DNA from: Polyangiaceae bacterium
GTDB taxonomy: Bacteria; Myxococcota_A; Polyangia; Polyangiales; Polyangiaceae
Assembly: GCA_016933275.1 (NCBI GenBank)
Contig: JAFGBI010000365.1
Coordinates: forward strand, 1 to 51,695
Reading direction: 5' to 3'
DNA length: 51,695 nucleotides
Shown here in pieces: positions 17,722 to 27,578 of the stretch. How positions within the stretch are numbered: the first letter of the stretch is position 1; every line of letters begins with the position of its first letter. Both the position numbers and the translations under genes were made by a program. The notes under the pieces are model-generated. The model had not been told where the DNA came from. It searched no databases and saw nothing but the letters and a program-made list of their open reading frames with translations.

Positions 17722-19751
17722 CGGCCCTCACCCTCGGGGGGATCGGGTTCGTCGACCTCGGGGGGGTCGACCTTGCCGAACCAGTCCGCAAGAAGCTGGG
17801 CGTTCCCGGAGGTGTCGTACCCCCGCTTCATCAACGCGAAGTCGGCCTTGCGGAAGAGGACACCATAGCGCTTGCTCTCCAGCGCCGCCTTCAGCTTCGG
17901 ACGCGTCTGCTTGAGGCCGAGCTCCTTCATCGACGCGAGGTAGTACTCCGCGTCATAGGGGCCGTAGCGGGCGGCATACATCATCACGCGCGACGACACG
18001 TGCGGTCCGACATTCTCGGTTGCCGCGACCGAGGCATCCTTGGGGATCAACTCCATGACGTCCTCGAGAGCGGCGTAGCGACGTCGCTCCTCGTCGGTGA
18101 AGGAGAACTCGACGATCTTGTAGCCACCCTTCACGGATCCGTCGCGGGCGGGGAACGCACCGTAGTTATACTGAAGCGCGACGGACGAGACGAGCATCGC
18201 TGCCGTCGCCGCGCGAGCCCGCCCGCGGCCGTCATCGGGTCGGGACGCGATCGCGGCGAGCGCGGCGGGGATCGCGAGGAAGAGATAGGGCGTCCAGTGC
18301 ATGACGTACTGGAACGAGAACATGGTGGGCGGCTTGTAGTCGGTAGCGAGCAGGGTGAGGACCAAACCCGGGATGAACGCTGCCCAGAGATACCAGCGCC
18401 GCGCCGGGAGGAACGCCAACGGCACGAACAGGTGGAGGAGATAGTAGAGGCGATCCTCCTCGACCAGCCGGGTGAGGACGAACGCCGGGTTGCTCGCCAA
18501 GGTCTTGATGACACTCCCGAAGCCCTGCTCTCCGGGCGACCAGAGGCCCTTGTACATGCTGGGGAACCACCACTCACCCTTGTTCTCCATCCAGAAGAAC
18601 CGCAGGTACACGAACCAGGCGGTGGAGATCGCCGCCATCAAGATCCCCATTCGCGGCCGCCGACCGCTGATGGCATAAAATGCGCCCATCACGGCGAGGC
18701 CAATGGGGATATCCTCCCGCATGAGGCTGGCCGCCAGGAAGGCAAGCGTGAACCAGACCCACCGTCTTGCCTCGAGCGCCCAGGCCGTCGCCAGCACGAA
18801 GAACGTGGCGGTCGGGATGTAGTTGCACTCCGTGAAGTTCACGCTGTGCATCGGGTAATAGATGAGATACGCGAAGGCGATCGCGACCGCGGTCCACACC
18901 GAGACGTGACGCCGCGCGAAGGCGAAGAGGGGGAGCGCACCCAAACCGAGGAGCGCAGACTGGATGACGTAGAGCGTCTCTGCGCGCGGGTAGAGGGCGT
19001 AGAGCGGGAGCAGGACGTAGGTGCCCAGCTTGACGTGGATCGCCCCGTACGCCGCGGGATCCTCGGGCATCGTCACGGGACTGAAGAGGAATTTCCCGTG
19101 CAGCGCCCCGTAGATGAGGTTGTTGTTGATCGAGAGGTCGTAGTTACCGGTTTCCAGCTTGTAGTGCCAGCGTACCGTGTAAAAGCTCATGAATCCGGCG
19201 TAGAAGAGGGCGCCGGCGATGACGAGCAGGAACGGCCCATGCCGGTGGAGCCACCGCGGCACGTGGTGCGCAGCTCCACGCCACACCGCCGCGACGCCGG
19301 CCGGGATGGCCTGGAACGAACGGAAGGCCAGGACCTCGGTGGCCAGCAGGAGCGCGACCACCACCACCAGCAGGTCCCCGTGCTTCCCCCGCCAGGCGAG
19401 ATTGGCGAGCACCATGGGCACGGCCGGGAGGAGCATGGCTGGGGAGAGGAACCAGAGCAGCCGCTCGATTCGTTCCGGCGACCGTCCGGCACGGCGAGCG
19501 AGGATCAGGACGAGCGCCGCGACCAGCACCGTCGTACCCGCCCCGAACGCGACGTGGTGGAGCATCGCCATCCGACGTTCCATCGAGAGCTCGTTGCTCG
19601 TCAGGAACGGGGCGAGGAGCCGCTCGATGCGGGCAAGCTCGAAGGCAAGCGTCAGCGTCGCGCCGAGGACCGCGGCGAGCGTGAGCGCGCGCAACGCCGA
19701 GCCGAAACGTCGACGGCGATTGCCGGTGGGGTCGCTGCCCAAGAAAGGCAT
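17718..19751 (-). CDS. DUF2079 family polytopic membrane protein
   Basis: This 677-residue protein has many transmembrane segments and the hallmarks of DUF2079: ETGNYDLSINNNLIYGALHG after the third helix or so, FLFSPVTM, HVKLGTYVLLPLYALYPRAETL, and MREDIPIGLAVMG. The C-terminal soluble part contains MELIPKDASVAATENVGPHV and RYGPYDAEYYLAS. The family resembles GT-C/PMT-type transferases but its reaction is not established. A TGG-free, Glu/Pro-rich tail ends the protein. It is the first gene of the minus-strand operon that runs down to 11737; the promoter must lie in the 143-bp gap shared with the TPR/HEAT gene. Confidence 0.85.
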   Translation of the reverse strand: MPFLGSDPTGNRRRRFGSALRALTLAAVLGATLTLAFELARIERLLAPFLTSNELSMERRMAMLHHVAFGAGTTVLVAALVLILARRAGRSPERIERLLWFLSPAMLLPAVPMVLANLAWRGKHGDLLVVVVALLLATEVLAFRSFQAIPAGVAAVWRGAAHHVPRWLHRHGPFLLVIAGALFYAGFMSFYTVRWHYKLETGNYDLSINNNLIYGALHGKFLFSPVTMPEDPAAYGAIHVKLGTYVLLPLYALYPRAETLYVIQSALLGLGALPLFAFARRHVSVWTAVAIAFAYLIYYPMHSVNFTECNYIPTATFFVLATAWALEARRWVWFTLAFLAASLMREDIPIGLAVMGAFYAISGRRPRMGILMAAISTAWFVYLRFFWMENKGEWWFPSMYKGLWSPGEQGFGSVIKTLASNPAFVLTRLVEEDRLYYLLHLFVPLAFLPARRWYLWAAFIPGLVLTLLATDYKPPTMFSFQYVMHWTPYLFLAIPAALAAIASRPDDGRGRARAATAAMLVSSVALQYNYGAFPARDGSVKGGYKIVEFSFTDEERRRYAALEDVMELIPKDASVAATENVGPHVSSRVMMYAARYGPYDAEYYLASMKELGLKQTRPKLKAALESKRYGVLFRKADFALMKRGYDTSGNAQLLADWFGKVDPPEVDEPDPPEGEGR

Positions 19752-19894
19752 GGCCGGCGGTGTAGCACGCAGTGTGGCGAAAAGGGGATGGGCAAGACCG
19801 TGACCCGGCCCCGACGAGAGCCGGGGAGGCCAGCGGGTCCCGGATCGACGTGGGATGGTGGCGGGGGACCCATCCCCTCGGTAGGCTACTCGCC
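19752..19894. promoter_or_regulatory. Divergent promoter region with hairpins
   Basis: This 143-bp gap must serve the DUF2079-led operon (minus) and the TPR/HEAT gene (plus). It holds an inverted repeat GGGATGG/CCATCCC (about 19852-19875) just before the GTG of the TPR/HEAT gene and a CCCCG/CGGGG stem near 19815-19835. I cannot assign a sigma-factor box with confidence. Confidence 0.4.
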
Positions 19895-22800
19895 GTGAGG
19901 CGCACCACCTTCGCCCTGCTCCTGCTCGGCACCTTGCTGGCGGGCCAGATGGCAGCAGACGAGGCCCTGGCACAGTTTAGCCCAGGGGGACGTCGAAAGC
20001 CCAAGCCGGCGACGGGCGTGCCGGCCGCTCGACCTGCCGGCGGCGGGCAGCCCGCGGCGGCGGTCCCCGCGCCGACCGCTGCCTCCGCGCCGAGCGACGC
20101 GGCCCTCATCGCACGCTACACGGGGATCGTGCTGGCCCAGCCGGGGGCTTCCTTCCCGCTGCAGCGCCTCGCGGACCTCTACCGGCAGCGCGACGGGAAG
20201 CTCGACGCCTTGGTCGCGGACTTCGAGCGCCGCGCCGAGGACCCCGGTGCCCAGCGCTGGAGTGCGCTCGTCGCCCTGGCCGGCATCTACCACCGGGCTG
20301 GCGACCCCCAGCGGGCGATCGCCACCTACGAGCGAGCCATCGCGGAGCAGCCGCAGAGTCCAGTGGCTCGGCTCGCGCTCGCCGAACTCCTGGTCGATCG
20401 GGGAGACCGCGCCGGTGCGCGCACCCAGTACGAAGCGGCGCTGCCCCTGCTCAAGGCGGACGCCGAACGGGAGCAGGTCCTCCGGCAGCTGATGACGCTC
20501 TGCCTCGATCTCAAGGACGTGGCGGGCGCGCGCCGCCACCACGAGGAGCTCGTGAAGCGGGCGCAAGGCTCGTTCTATGTCCGTGGCGAGCTCGCTCGGG
20601 AGCTCTTCGTGCGGGGGGACTACGCCGCGGCCACCGTAGAACATCAGCGGGTGGTGGACGCCGCCGCGGGAGACAACCGCGTCCTCGGGCCGGCGCTCCG
20701 CGACCTCGGGCACGCACAGGCCAAGGCCGGGGACCCCACCACGGCGCTCAAGACGCTGCGTCAGGCGCTGCGGGTGGCGGGGGCGCAGGCCGGGATCCGG
20801 CGCGAGATCTACGAGATCATCGTGGAGCTCTACCGCGCGCAGGATCGGCTCCGAGAGCTCATCGTCGAGCTCGAGCATCAACGCAACGCCGACGCGCAAG
20901 AGCTCCGGATGCTGGCCCGACTGTACGAGGAGACCGGACAGGTTCAGCGAGCGCTCGACACCTATCGGCAGGCGCTGACGAAGGACGGACGGGATCTCGA
21001 GATGCGCCTCAAGGTGGTGCAGCTCCTGCAGATCCAGGGCGAGCTCGATGCCGCCATCACCGAGTACGAGGCGCTCATCCGGGCCGCGCCGCACAACCCG
21101 GATTTCGTGTTCCAGCTCGCCGAAGCGCTGATCCAGCGCGGCGACCGCAGCCAGGCGATGCGGCGCCTGGCCGAGCTCGAGGCGCGATCCGCGAACGACG
21201 AGGAGACCCTGGCCGCGCTGGTGGACTACTACGAGCGGATGGAGGAGAAAGCGCGGGCGCTCGCCATGCTCCAGCGCCTGACGGCGCTCGGTGCCCAGGA
21301 TCCGCGACACTTCGTGGACCTTGGGGATCGATACTGGCAGGACGGCGACAAGGAGAAGGCGCAGCGTACGTGGCAGCGGATCCTCACGCTCGGCACGAAC
21401 CGAGCGGACGCGCTGATGACCCTGGGCGAGGTGTACCTCGAGCACGGGCTCGCGGAGGAGGGGCTGAACGCCCTCGCCGAGGCGGCCAAGATCGGCGGAC
21501 CGAGCCAGAAGTACCAGAAGGCCCACGCGCTCGCGCTCGAGCGAACGGGGAGCTCGGCAAATGGCGAGCGCGGCCGTCGTAAGCAGTACGATCGCGCCCT
21601 CGAGATCTGGGAACGGCTCCTCGCGGAGCCCGCCTCCGATCCTCAGCTCGCGCGCGAAGCGCGGCAGCACATCGTCACGCTCTGGTCCCTGATGGGCACG
21701 CTCGACCGCCGCGAGGTGCCGCTCGCTCGCCGCCTCGGCGCCTCGCCCCCGGATCTGGAAGCCGGCCGACTCCTCGCCGAGGCGCAGCTGCGCCGGAAGC
21801 GATACCCCGCGGCGCAAACCACCCTGGAGACCATCACTCGCCACGCCCCGGGCGACGTCGCCAGCCTGGCCAGCCTCGAACGCGTCCTCGTCCTGCAGCG
21901 CCAGCTTCGCGCGGCCATCGGCGTGCTCACCCGGCTCGTCGAGGCGGATCCCAAGCGAGCGCGCGATTACTACCAGCGGATGGCCCAGTACGCGGCCGAG
22001 CTCTATGCAGACGACGAAGCGGTCACCTACGCCGCCCGAGCCGTCGAGCTCAGTCCGGACGACGCCGAAGGACACCGGCGGCTCGGTGACATGTACCGCC
22101 GTCGCCAGCAATCCGGGCAGGCCATCGCGCAGTACCGGCAGGCGATCATGAAGAACGATCGCCTCTTCCCGGTGTACTTCGACCTCTGCGACCTCTTGCT
22201 CGGCGACGGCGAGATCGAGGAAGCGGATCGTCTGCTCCGGCGGGTCGTTCGATCTGCCCCCGACGACGAACTGGTCACACGCGCGGCGCGCATGAGCATG
22301 CAGATCCACCTCGGACGCGGTGACCTCGAGGTGCTGGAGCGTGAGCTCTTGCCGGTGGCGCTCGGCAACCCGCAGAAGCCCCTCTATCGGCGGCTGCTCG
22401 TCGAGCTCTATGGCGCGATGGCCCTGCCCCTCGTGCATCGCTCCCAGAGCGAGGACCCCGCGGAAGCCGCCGAGGCTCGCAGCGCACTCGTGCGCATCGG
22501 GGAACGAGCGGTCAAGCCCCTGCTCGATGCGCTCGGTGACGAGCGCGAGGAGCAGCAGCGGGTGGCGATCGGCCTCCTCGCCCACATCCGCAACCGCGGC
22601 GCGGGACCTGCGCTGTTCGCCTTCGCCACGGGGACCGCCGCACCCGACCTCCGGACCCGCGCCATGATCGCCGTCGGCATGCTCCGTGACCCGGCGCTCG
22701 TCCCCCGTCTCGAGGGGTTCCTCGTCATCCGTGGGAAGGCACGCGCGGACGAGGCGGATCCCGTGGTCGTCGCCGCCGCCTGGAGCGTGGCGCGTCTGCG

Positions 22801-23974
22801 CGACGCCCGTGCCCGTCGGCTCCTCCTCACGCTCTTGGACAGCGACGCCCCGAGCCTCCGCGCGATGGGGGCGGTCGGGCTCGGGCTGCTCGGCGACCAA
22901 CGCTCGCGTGAGCTCCTGGTCAAGGTCGCGCGAGCCCCCGAGTGGGGACCGCTGCCCCGGGCTGCCGCGGCCGATGCGCTCGGTCGCCTCGGCGGCGGCT
23001 CGAGCACGGTGCCGCTCGCCGAGCTCGCGGTCGCCGCTGACCCCACTGTCCGCGGGACGGCGGTGATCGCGCTCGCTCGCGTCCGGGCGCCCGACGCGGA
23101 ACGGATGGTCGCCGACGCGCTGGTTGCGGTCGACCCCGAGGTGCAACGGGCCGCGGCTGCGGCCGCCGCGGCGCTCGCAACCGGCGAGATCCGGGAGCCC
23201 GCCGAACCCTTGTCGGCGGGCGAGGGCAGCATCGACGTGCGGCGATGCCTCGAGTCCTTGCGTCCGACGGACTACTCGCTCGCGGAGCGGGTGGCGGCGC
23301 TGGCGCGGCTTCGCGCCCCACTCGCCCAGGCCGCGGCCGCCGCGGCCGTGAGCTCCCCGGATCGCGCCCGCGTCATCGCGGACGCGATCCGTCCCGTGGG
23401 CGATCACGCCGGCTTCCTCCCGTTGACGGGTGACCTCACCGGCGCCACCGCCGCCGAGCTGGCAACCGCAGCGGCGGTGGCCGGAGAGGTGGCCCGCGCC
23501 GTGGTGCCGGCGTTCGTCGCGCTCTCCGGCCATCCTGCGCCCGAAGTTCGCGCGCGCGCGCTCGCATTGCTCGCCCGCCGCGACGAACCGGAGGCGCGCA
23601 CAGTGATCGCCAACGCCCTCACGGACCCGGCGCTTCCTGTACGACGGGCAGCGCTGGCGGCCGTGGCCACGCGACGGGATCGAACGACGGCCGAAGCGGT
23701 GGCCAAGGTGCTCCTCGAGCCCGGTGATTGGCCGGTGCGCGTTTGGGCCGCCGATGCCTTGGCCAAGGTCGGCCCCACGGCGGCGACGCCCGCGGTGACC
23801 AGGGCGCTGGTGCGGGCCACGCTCGAGGACGACACGGCGCTGGTGCGTGAAGCAGCGCTCCGCGCCCTGGTGGCGGTCGATCGCGCGGGGGCGGGGGCGG
23901 TGCTCCGGCAGGTCGAGCGCGACGACCCGGAGCCGCGCCTGCGCGCCGCCGCGAAGCAGGAGCTCGCACGATGA
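19895..23974 (+). CDS. Exported TPR plus HEAT-repeat giant protein
   Basis: From GTG 19895 this encodes 1359 residues. A signal peptide (LLLLGTLLAGQMAADEALAQ) is followed by a Pro/Ala linker, then about 700 residues of tetratricopeptide repeats (for example GIYHRAGDPQRAIATYERAI, RLYEETGQVQRALDTYRQAL, DMYRRRQQSGQAIAQYRQAI). From about residue 850 the helices turn into HEAT/PBS-lyase-like repeats with regular Ala/Val-rich 30-residue units (VRIGERAVKPLLDALGDE, VGLGLLGDQRSRELLVKVA, ALTDPALPVRRAALAAVATR). It is a scaffold with no catalytic motif, presumably periplasmic. An ATGA overlap couples it to the following lipoprotein gene. The partner complex is unknown. Confidence 0.85.
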   Translation: MRRTTFALLLLGTLLAGQMAADEALAQFSPGGRRKPKPATGVPAARPAGGGQPAAAVPAPTAASAPSDAALIARYTGIVLAQPGASFPLQRLADLYRQRDGKLDALVADFERRAEDPGAQRWSALVALAGIYHRAGDPQRAIATYERAIAEQPQSPVARLALAELLVDRGDRAGARTQYEAALPLLKADAEREQVLRQLMTLCLDLKDVAGARRHHEELVKRAQGSFYVRGELARELFVRGDYAAATVEHQRVVDAAAGDNRVLGPALRDLGHAQAKAGDPTTALKTLRQALRVAGAQAGIRREIYEIIVELYRAQDRLRELIVELEHQRNADAQELRMLARLYEETGQVQRALDTYRQALTKDGRDLEMRLKVVQLLQIQGELDAAITEYEALIRAAPHNPDFVFQLAEALIQRGDRSQAMRRLAELEARSANDEETLAALVDYYERMEEKARALAMLQRLTALGAQDPRHFVDLGDRYWQDGDKEKAQRTWQRILTLGTNRADALMTLGEVYLEHGLAEEGLNALAEAAKIGGPSQKYQKAHALALERTGSSANGERGRRKQYDRALEIWERLLAEPASDPQLAREARQHIVTLWSLMGTLDRREVPLARRLGASPPDLEAGRLLAEAQLRRKRYPAAQTTLETITRHAPGDVASLASLERVLVLQRQLRAAIGVLTRLVEADPKRARDYYQRMAQYAAELYADDEAVTYAARAVELSPDDAEGHRRLGDMYRRRQQSGQAIAQYRQAIMKNDRLFPVYFDLCDLLLGDGEIEEADRLLRRVVRSAPDDELVTRAARMSMQIHLGRGDLEVLERELLPVALGNPQKPLYRRLLVELYGAMALPLVHRSQSEDPAEAAEARSALVRIGERAVKPLLDALGDEREEQQRVAIGLLAHIRNRGAGPALFAFATGTAAPDLRTRAMIAVGMLRDPALVPRLEGFLVIRGKARADEADPVVVAAAWSVARLRDARARRLLLTLLDSDAPSLRAMGAVGLGLLGDQRSRELLVKVARAPEWGPLPRAAAADALGRLGGGSSTVPLAELAVAADPTVRGTAVIALARVRAPDAERMVADALVAVDPEVQRAAAAAAAALATGEIREPAEPLSAGEGSIDVRRCLESLRPTDYSLAERVAALARLRAPLAQAAAAAAVSSPDRARVIADAIRPVGDHAGFLPLTGDLTGATAAELATAAAVAGEVARAVVPAFVALSGHPAPEVRARALALLARRDEPEARTVIANALTDPALPVRRAALAAVATRRDRTTAEAVAKVLLEPGDWPVRVWAADALAKVGPTAATPAVTRALVRATLEDDTALVREAALRALVAVDRAGAGAVLRQVERDDPEPRLRAAAKQELAR

Positions 23975-24522
23975 GGGGGAGGTACCGGGTGCTCCTCGGT
24001 GCGCTCGCGTCATGGCTGGCTTCGATCGGGTGCCGCGATCTCGAGCGCTTCGACACCACCGGCGACGACGCGGCCTACTGCGGCCAGATCGTGCAGGCGC
24101 CGTTCCAAACCGGGTTCTTGCCGGACAGTGCCGAGCCACCCGTCATCGGGATGCGGCTGGAATTCGATATCCACAGCCTGGGCAGCTACCCGGGGCGAAT
24201 TGCCACCGACGATGGCGCCCAGGGCCTGTGCGCCCCACAGCCCCTGTTCGACGAGCAGCGGCTCCGCGCCGTCACCGAGGCGTTCCACGATCCGATCTCG
24301 ATGCTCGAGTTCGGCGACGGCCGCGAGCGGAACATCCTCGCCTGGGTCGACTCGAGCTGCCGAGGGACCTTCCTCGGCGTCGTCTCGCTGATGCGCGACG
24401 ATTCGATCGAGCTACGCCTCTTCAAACCGGCACCAGAGCCCGACCCGAACACTCAGCGCGAGGATCTCCCAGGGTTTGCCGAGTTCCGTCTCCAGCGCAA
24501 CGACGAGGGCTGTAGCTTCTGA
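23971..24522 (+). CDS. Hypothetical lipoprotein
   Basis: This 183-residue protein has a signal peptide with a lipobox ending at Cys21 (LASIGC). The mature part has several Cys (AYCGQIV, QGLCAPQ, SSCRGTF, EGCSF), likely disulfide-bonded in the periplasm, and a beta-rich look (IGMRLEFDIHSLGSYPGRIA, SMLEFGDGRERNILAWVD). The start overlaps the stop of the TPR/HEAT gene (ATGA at 23971-23974), so the two proteins are probably made together and may interact. No known family recognised. Confidence 0.8.
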   Translation: MRGRYRVLLGALASWLASIGCRDLERFDTTGDDAAYCGQIVQAPFQTGFLPDSAEPPVIGMRLEFDIHSLGSYPGRIATDDGAQGLCAPQPLFDEQRLRAVTEAFHDPISMLEFGDGRERNILAWVDSSCRGTFLGVVSLMRDDSIELRLFKPAPEPDPNTQREDLPGFAEFRLQRNDEGCSF

Positions 24523-24559
24523 CCGCGCCTCCAGCCGTGAGTCGCGGGAACGTGGGGTG

Positions 24560-24643
24560 GGGGCGGCCAAACGGAGCGGCCGACGTGGGGTGGCCAACGG
24601 GGGGCGGCCAAACGGGGGGCGGCCAAACGGGGGCAGCCAACGG
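24560..24643 (+). repeat. G-rich 15-bp tandem repeats upstream of tsaD
   Basis: Two perfect 15-mers (GGGGCGGCCAAACGG at 24601-24615 and 24616-24630) are flanked by degenerate contiguous units at 24586-24600 and 24631-24643, with one more exact unit at 24560-24574. All G-runs are on the plus strand. They fill the 188-bp gap between the lipoprotein gene and tsaD. The G-runs could allow G-quadruplex formation or simply reflect slippage. Confidence 0.85.
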
Positions 24644-24710
24644 GGACCGGACGGTGGGGTCGGAGCCGGGTTCGGTTGACACGGGGATGGGGTGTCGTAT
24701 GCGGTCTGCC

Positions 24711-25769
<1,059 letters not shown>

Positions 25770-25837
25770 CCCCTCGCCACTTGCCGCGACGAGGCGGAGA
25801 GGCCATCTTGGGCTCCCCACGGGAGTAGAAGCGCGCG

Positions 25838-27367
25838 ATGGCGAAGCAGAAGAAGAGCGAGGCGATGGTGCTGGCCAACGTAGGTCTGGTCGGGCTCGAG
25901 GTGATGGGTAGAAACCTCGCCCTCAACATGGCGGACCACGGGCTCCGGGTCGCCGTCTACAACCGCACCGTCGAGAAGATGCAGCGCCTGTTGGCGGACC
26001 ACCCTGACACTCCGGGCGGCCTGGTCGGTTGCGCGACGCTGTCGGAGCTCGTCGCGACACTGAAGCGGCCGCGCGTGATCATCGTCCTGGTGAAGGCGGG
26101 GACGGCGGTGGACGCGGTCGTCGAGCAGCTCATCGCGTCGGGCATCGCGCCCGAGGATCTGGTGGTGGACGCAGGGAACAGCCTGTTTTCTGACACCATC
26201 CGCCGCGAGCGCCAGTACGCCTCCCAGCTCAAGTTCTTCGGCTCTGGAGTGTCCGGCGGGGAGGTGGGGGCGCGCTTCGGCCCCTCGCTCATGCCAGGCG
26301 GGGATCGCTCCGCCTACCGCCGACTCGAGCCGATCTGGAGCGCGATCGCTGCCAAGGTCGACCCGGCGACGGGGCGCGAACTCCTCGGCGCGAACCCGGG
26401 CCACCCCGTCCAGGGGGGGGTGCCCTGCACCGCTTACATCGGTCCCAACGGCGCCGGTCATTTCGTCAAGATGGTCCACAACGGGATCGAGTACGCCGAC
26501 ATGCAGGTGATCGGCGAGAGCTACTGGTTGATGAGGGAGCTCCTCGGGCTGCGCGCGGACGCGATCGGCGACGTGTTCGCGTCCTGGAACCGCGGTGATC
26601 TCTCGAGCTATCTCATCGAGATCACGGCCGACATCCTGCGACAACGCGACCCGGTGGAACCGAAACGGTTCCTCGTCGATCAGATCCTCGACACGGCGGG
26701 CCAGAAGGGAACCGGGAAATGGACGAGCACGGTGGCGCTCGAGCTCGGCGTGCCCGCCAACGCCATCGCCGAGGCCGTATTCGCCCGGTTCCTCTCGGCG
26801 CTCAAAGGGGAGCGAGTGGCGGCGAGCCGCGTCCTCAAGGGACCGCGCCGAAGACGACTCGTTGCGCGCCGCGACGAGCTCGTGCGCGCCATCCGCGACG
26901 CCCTCTACTGCTCGAAGATCTGCGCCTACGCTCAGGGGTTCCAGCTCATGAGCGCCGCCGAAGCGATCCACGGCTGGGACCTCGACTTCGCGACCATCGC
27001 GCGCATCTGGCGAGGCGGCTGCATCATTCGCGCCGTGTTCCTCCAGCGCATCACCGAGGCCTACGAGAAGGACCGCCACCTCCAGAACCTGCTGATGGAT
27101 CCGTACTTCGCGGACAGGCTCCGAAAGGCCCAGACGAGCTGGCGCAAGGTGGTGGCGCTGGCCGCCGAGAACGGGATCAGCGCCCCGACGTTCATGTCCG
27201 CCCTGGCCTACTACGACGGCTACCGCGCCGGCACCCTCCCCGCCAATCTGCTCCAGGGGCAGCGTGACTACTTCGGTGCGCATACCTTCGAGCGCGTCGA
27301 TGCTCCGCGCGGCCAGTTCTTCCACGTCGACTGGCCGCACCCGGACCGGCCGCAGCAGGCGGTGTGA
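25838..27367 (+). CDS. gnd: 6-phosphogluconate dehydrogenase (NADP, decarboxylating)
   Basis: This 509-residue enzyme of the oxidative pentose phosphate pathway would convert 6-phosphogluconate to ribulose 5-phosphate and CO2, making NADPH. It shows the Rossmann motif [20 protein letters not shown]-binding [38 protein letters not shown], the catalytic Lys in [16 protein letters not shown], and [14 protein letters not shown] near the end. It is about 40 residues longer than common bacterial forms, with an Arg-rich insert near residue 330 ([14 protein letters not shown]). One Glu of the usual GGEEGA segment is Val. NADPH supply fits the fatty-acid-like cluster 11 kb away, but no direct link is shown. 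Confidence 0.96.
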   Translation: MAKQKKSEAMVLANVGLVGLEVMGRNLALNMADHGLRVAVYNRTVEKMQRLLADHPDTPGGLVGCATLSELVATLKRPRVIIVLVKAGTAVDAVVEQLIASGIAPEDLVVDAGNSLFSDTIRRERQYASQLKFFGSGVSGGEVGARFGPSLMPGGDRSAYRRLEPIWSAIAAKVDPATGRELLGANPGHPVQGGVPCTAYIGPNGAGHFVKMVHNGIEYADMQVIGESYWLMRELLGLRADAIGDVFASWNRGDLSSYLIEITADILRQRDPVEPKRFLVDQILDTAGQKGTGKWTSTVALELGVPANAIAEAVFARFLSALKGERVAASRVLKGPRRRRLVARRDELVRAIRDALYCSKICAYAQGFQLMSAAEAIHGWDLDFATIARIWRGGCIIRAVFLQRITEAYEKDRHLQNLLMDPYFADRLRKAQTSWRKVVALAAENGISAPTFMSALAYYDGYRAGTLPANLLQGQRDYFGAHTFERVDAPRGQFFHVDWPHPDRPQQAV

Positions 27368-27578
27368 GCCGAGGCGGGGCAGCCGCGGTCGGTTCGACGG
27401 CAGCGGGAACGACGGCGCCCCCCGTAATGCCCGCGGCACCAACGCCCAGACGCGGTTCCCTTCCGGGGTCGACGATGCCAACGTGATCCCCCGTCCATCG
27501 GTGGTCGCGCTGGTCGCGGACGCGCTGGCGAGTCAGTCTCGGAAGGCCGCCATGCCCGGGCACCGCGGCTCGGCAGGG

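Noticed and set aside
19886..24139. A very long open frame (about 1400 codons) antisense to the TPR/HEAT gene
   Set aside because: High-G+C codon bias opens the antisense frame. Its translation is Arg/His/Glu-rich and lacks domains, while the plus-strand frame has a signal peptide and clear repeats.
27368..27578. Possible tRNA-like TTCGA motif between gnd and rsmB
   Set aside because: No cloverleaf can be drawn around it; acceptor and anticodon stems are missing.
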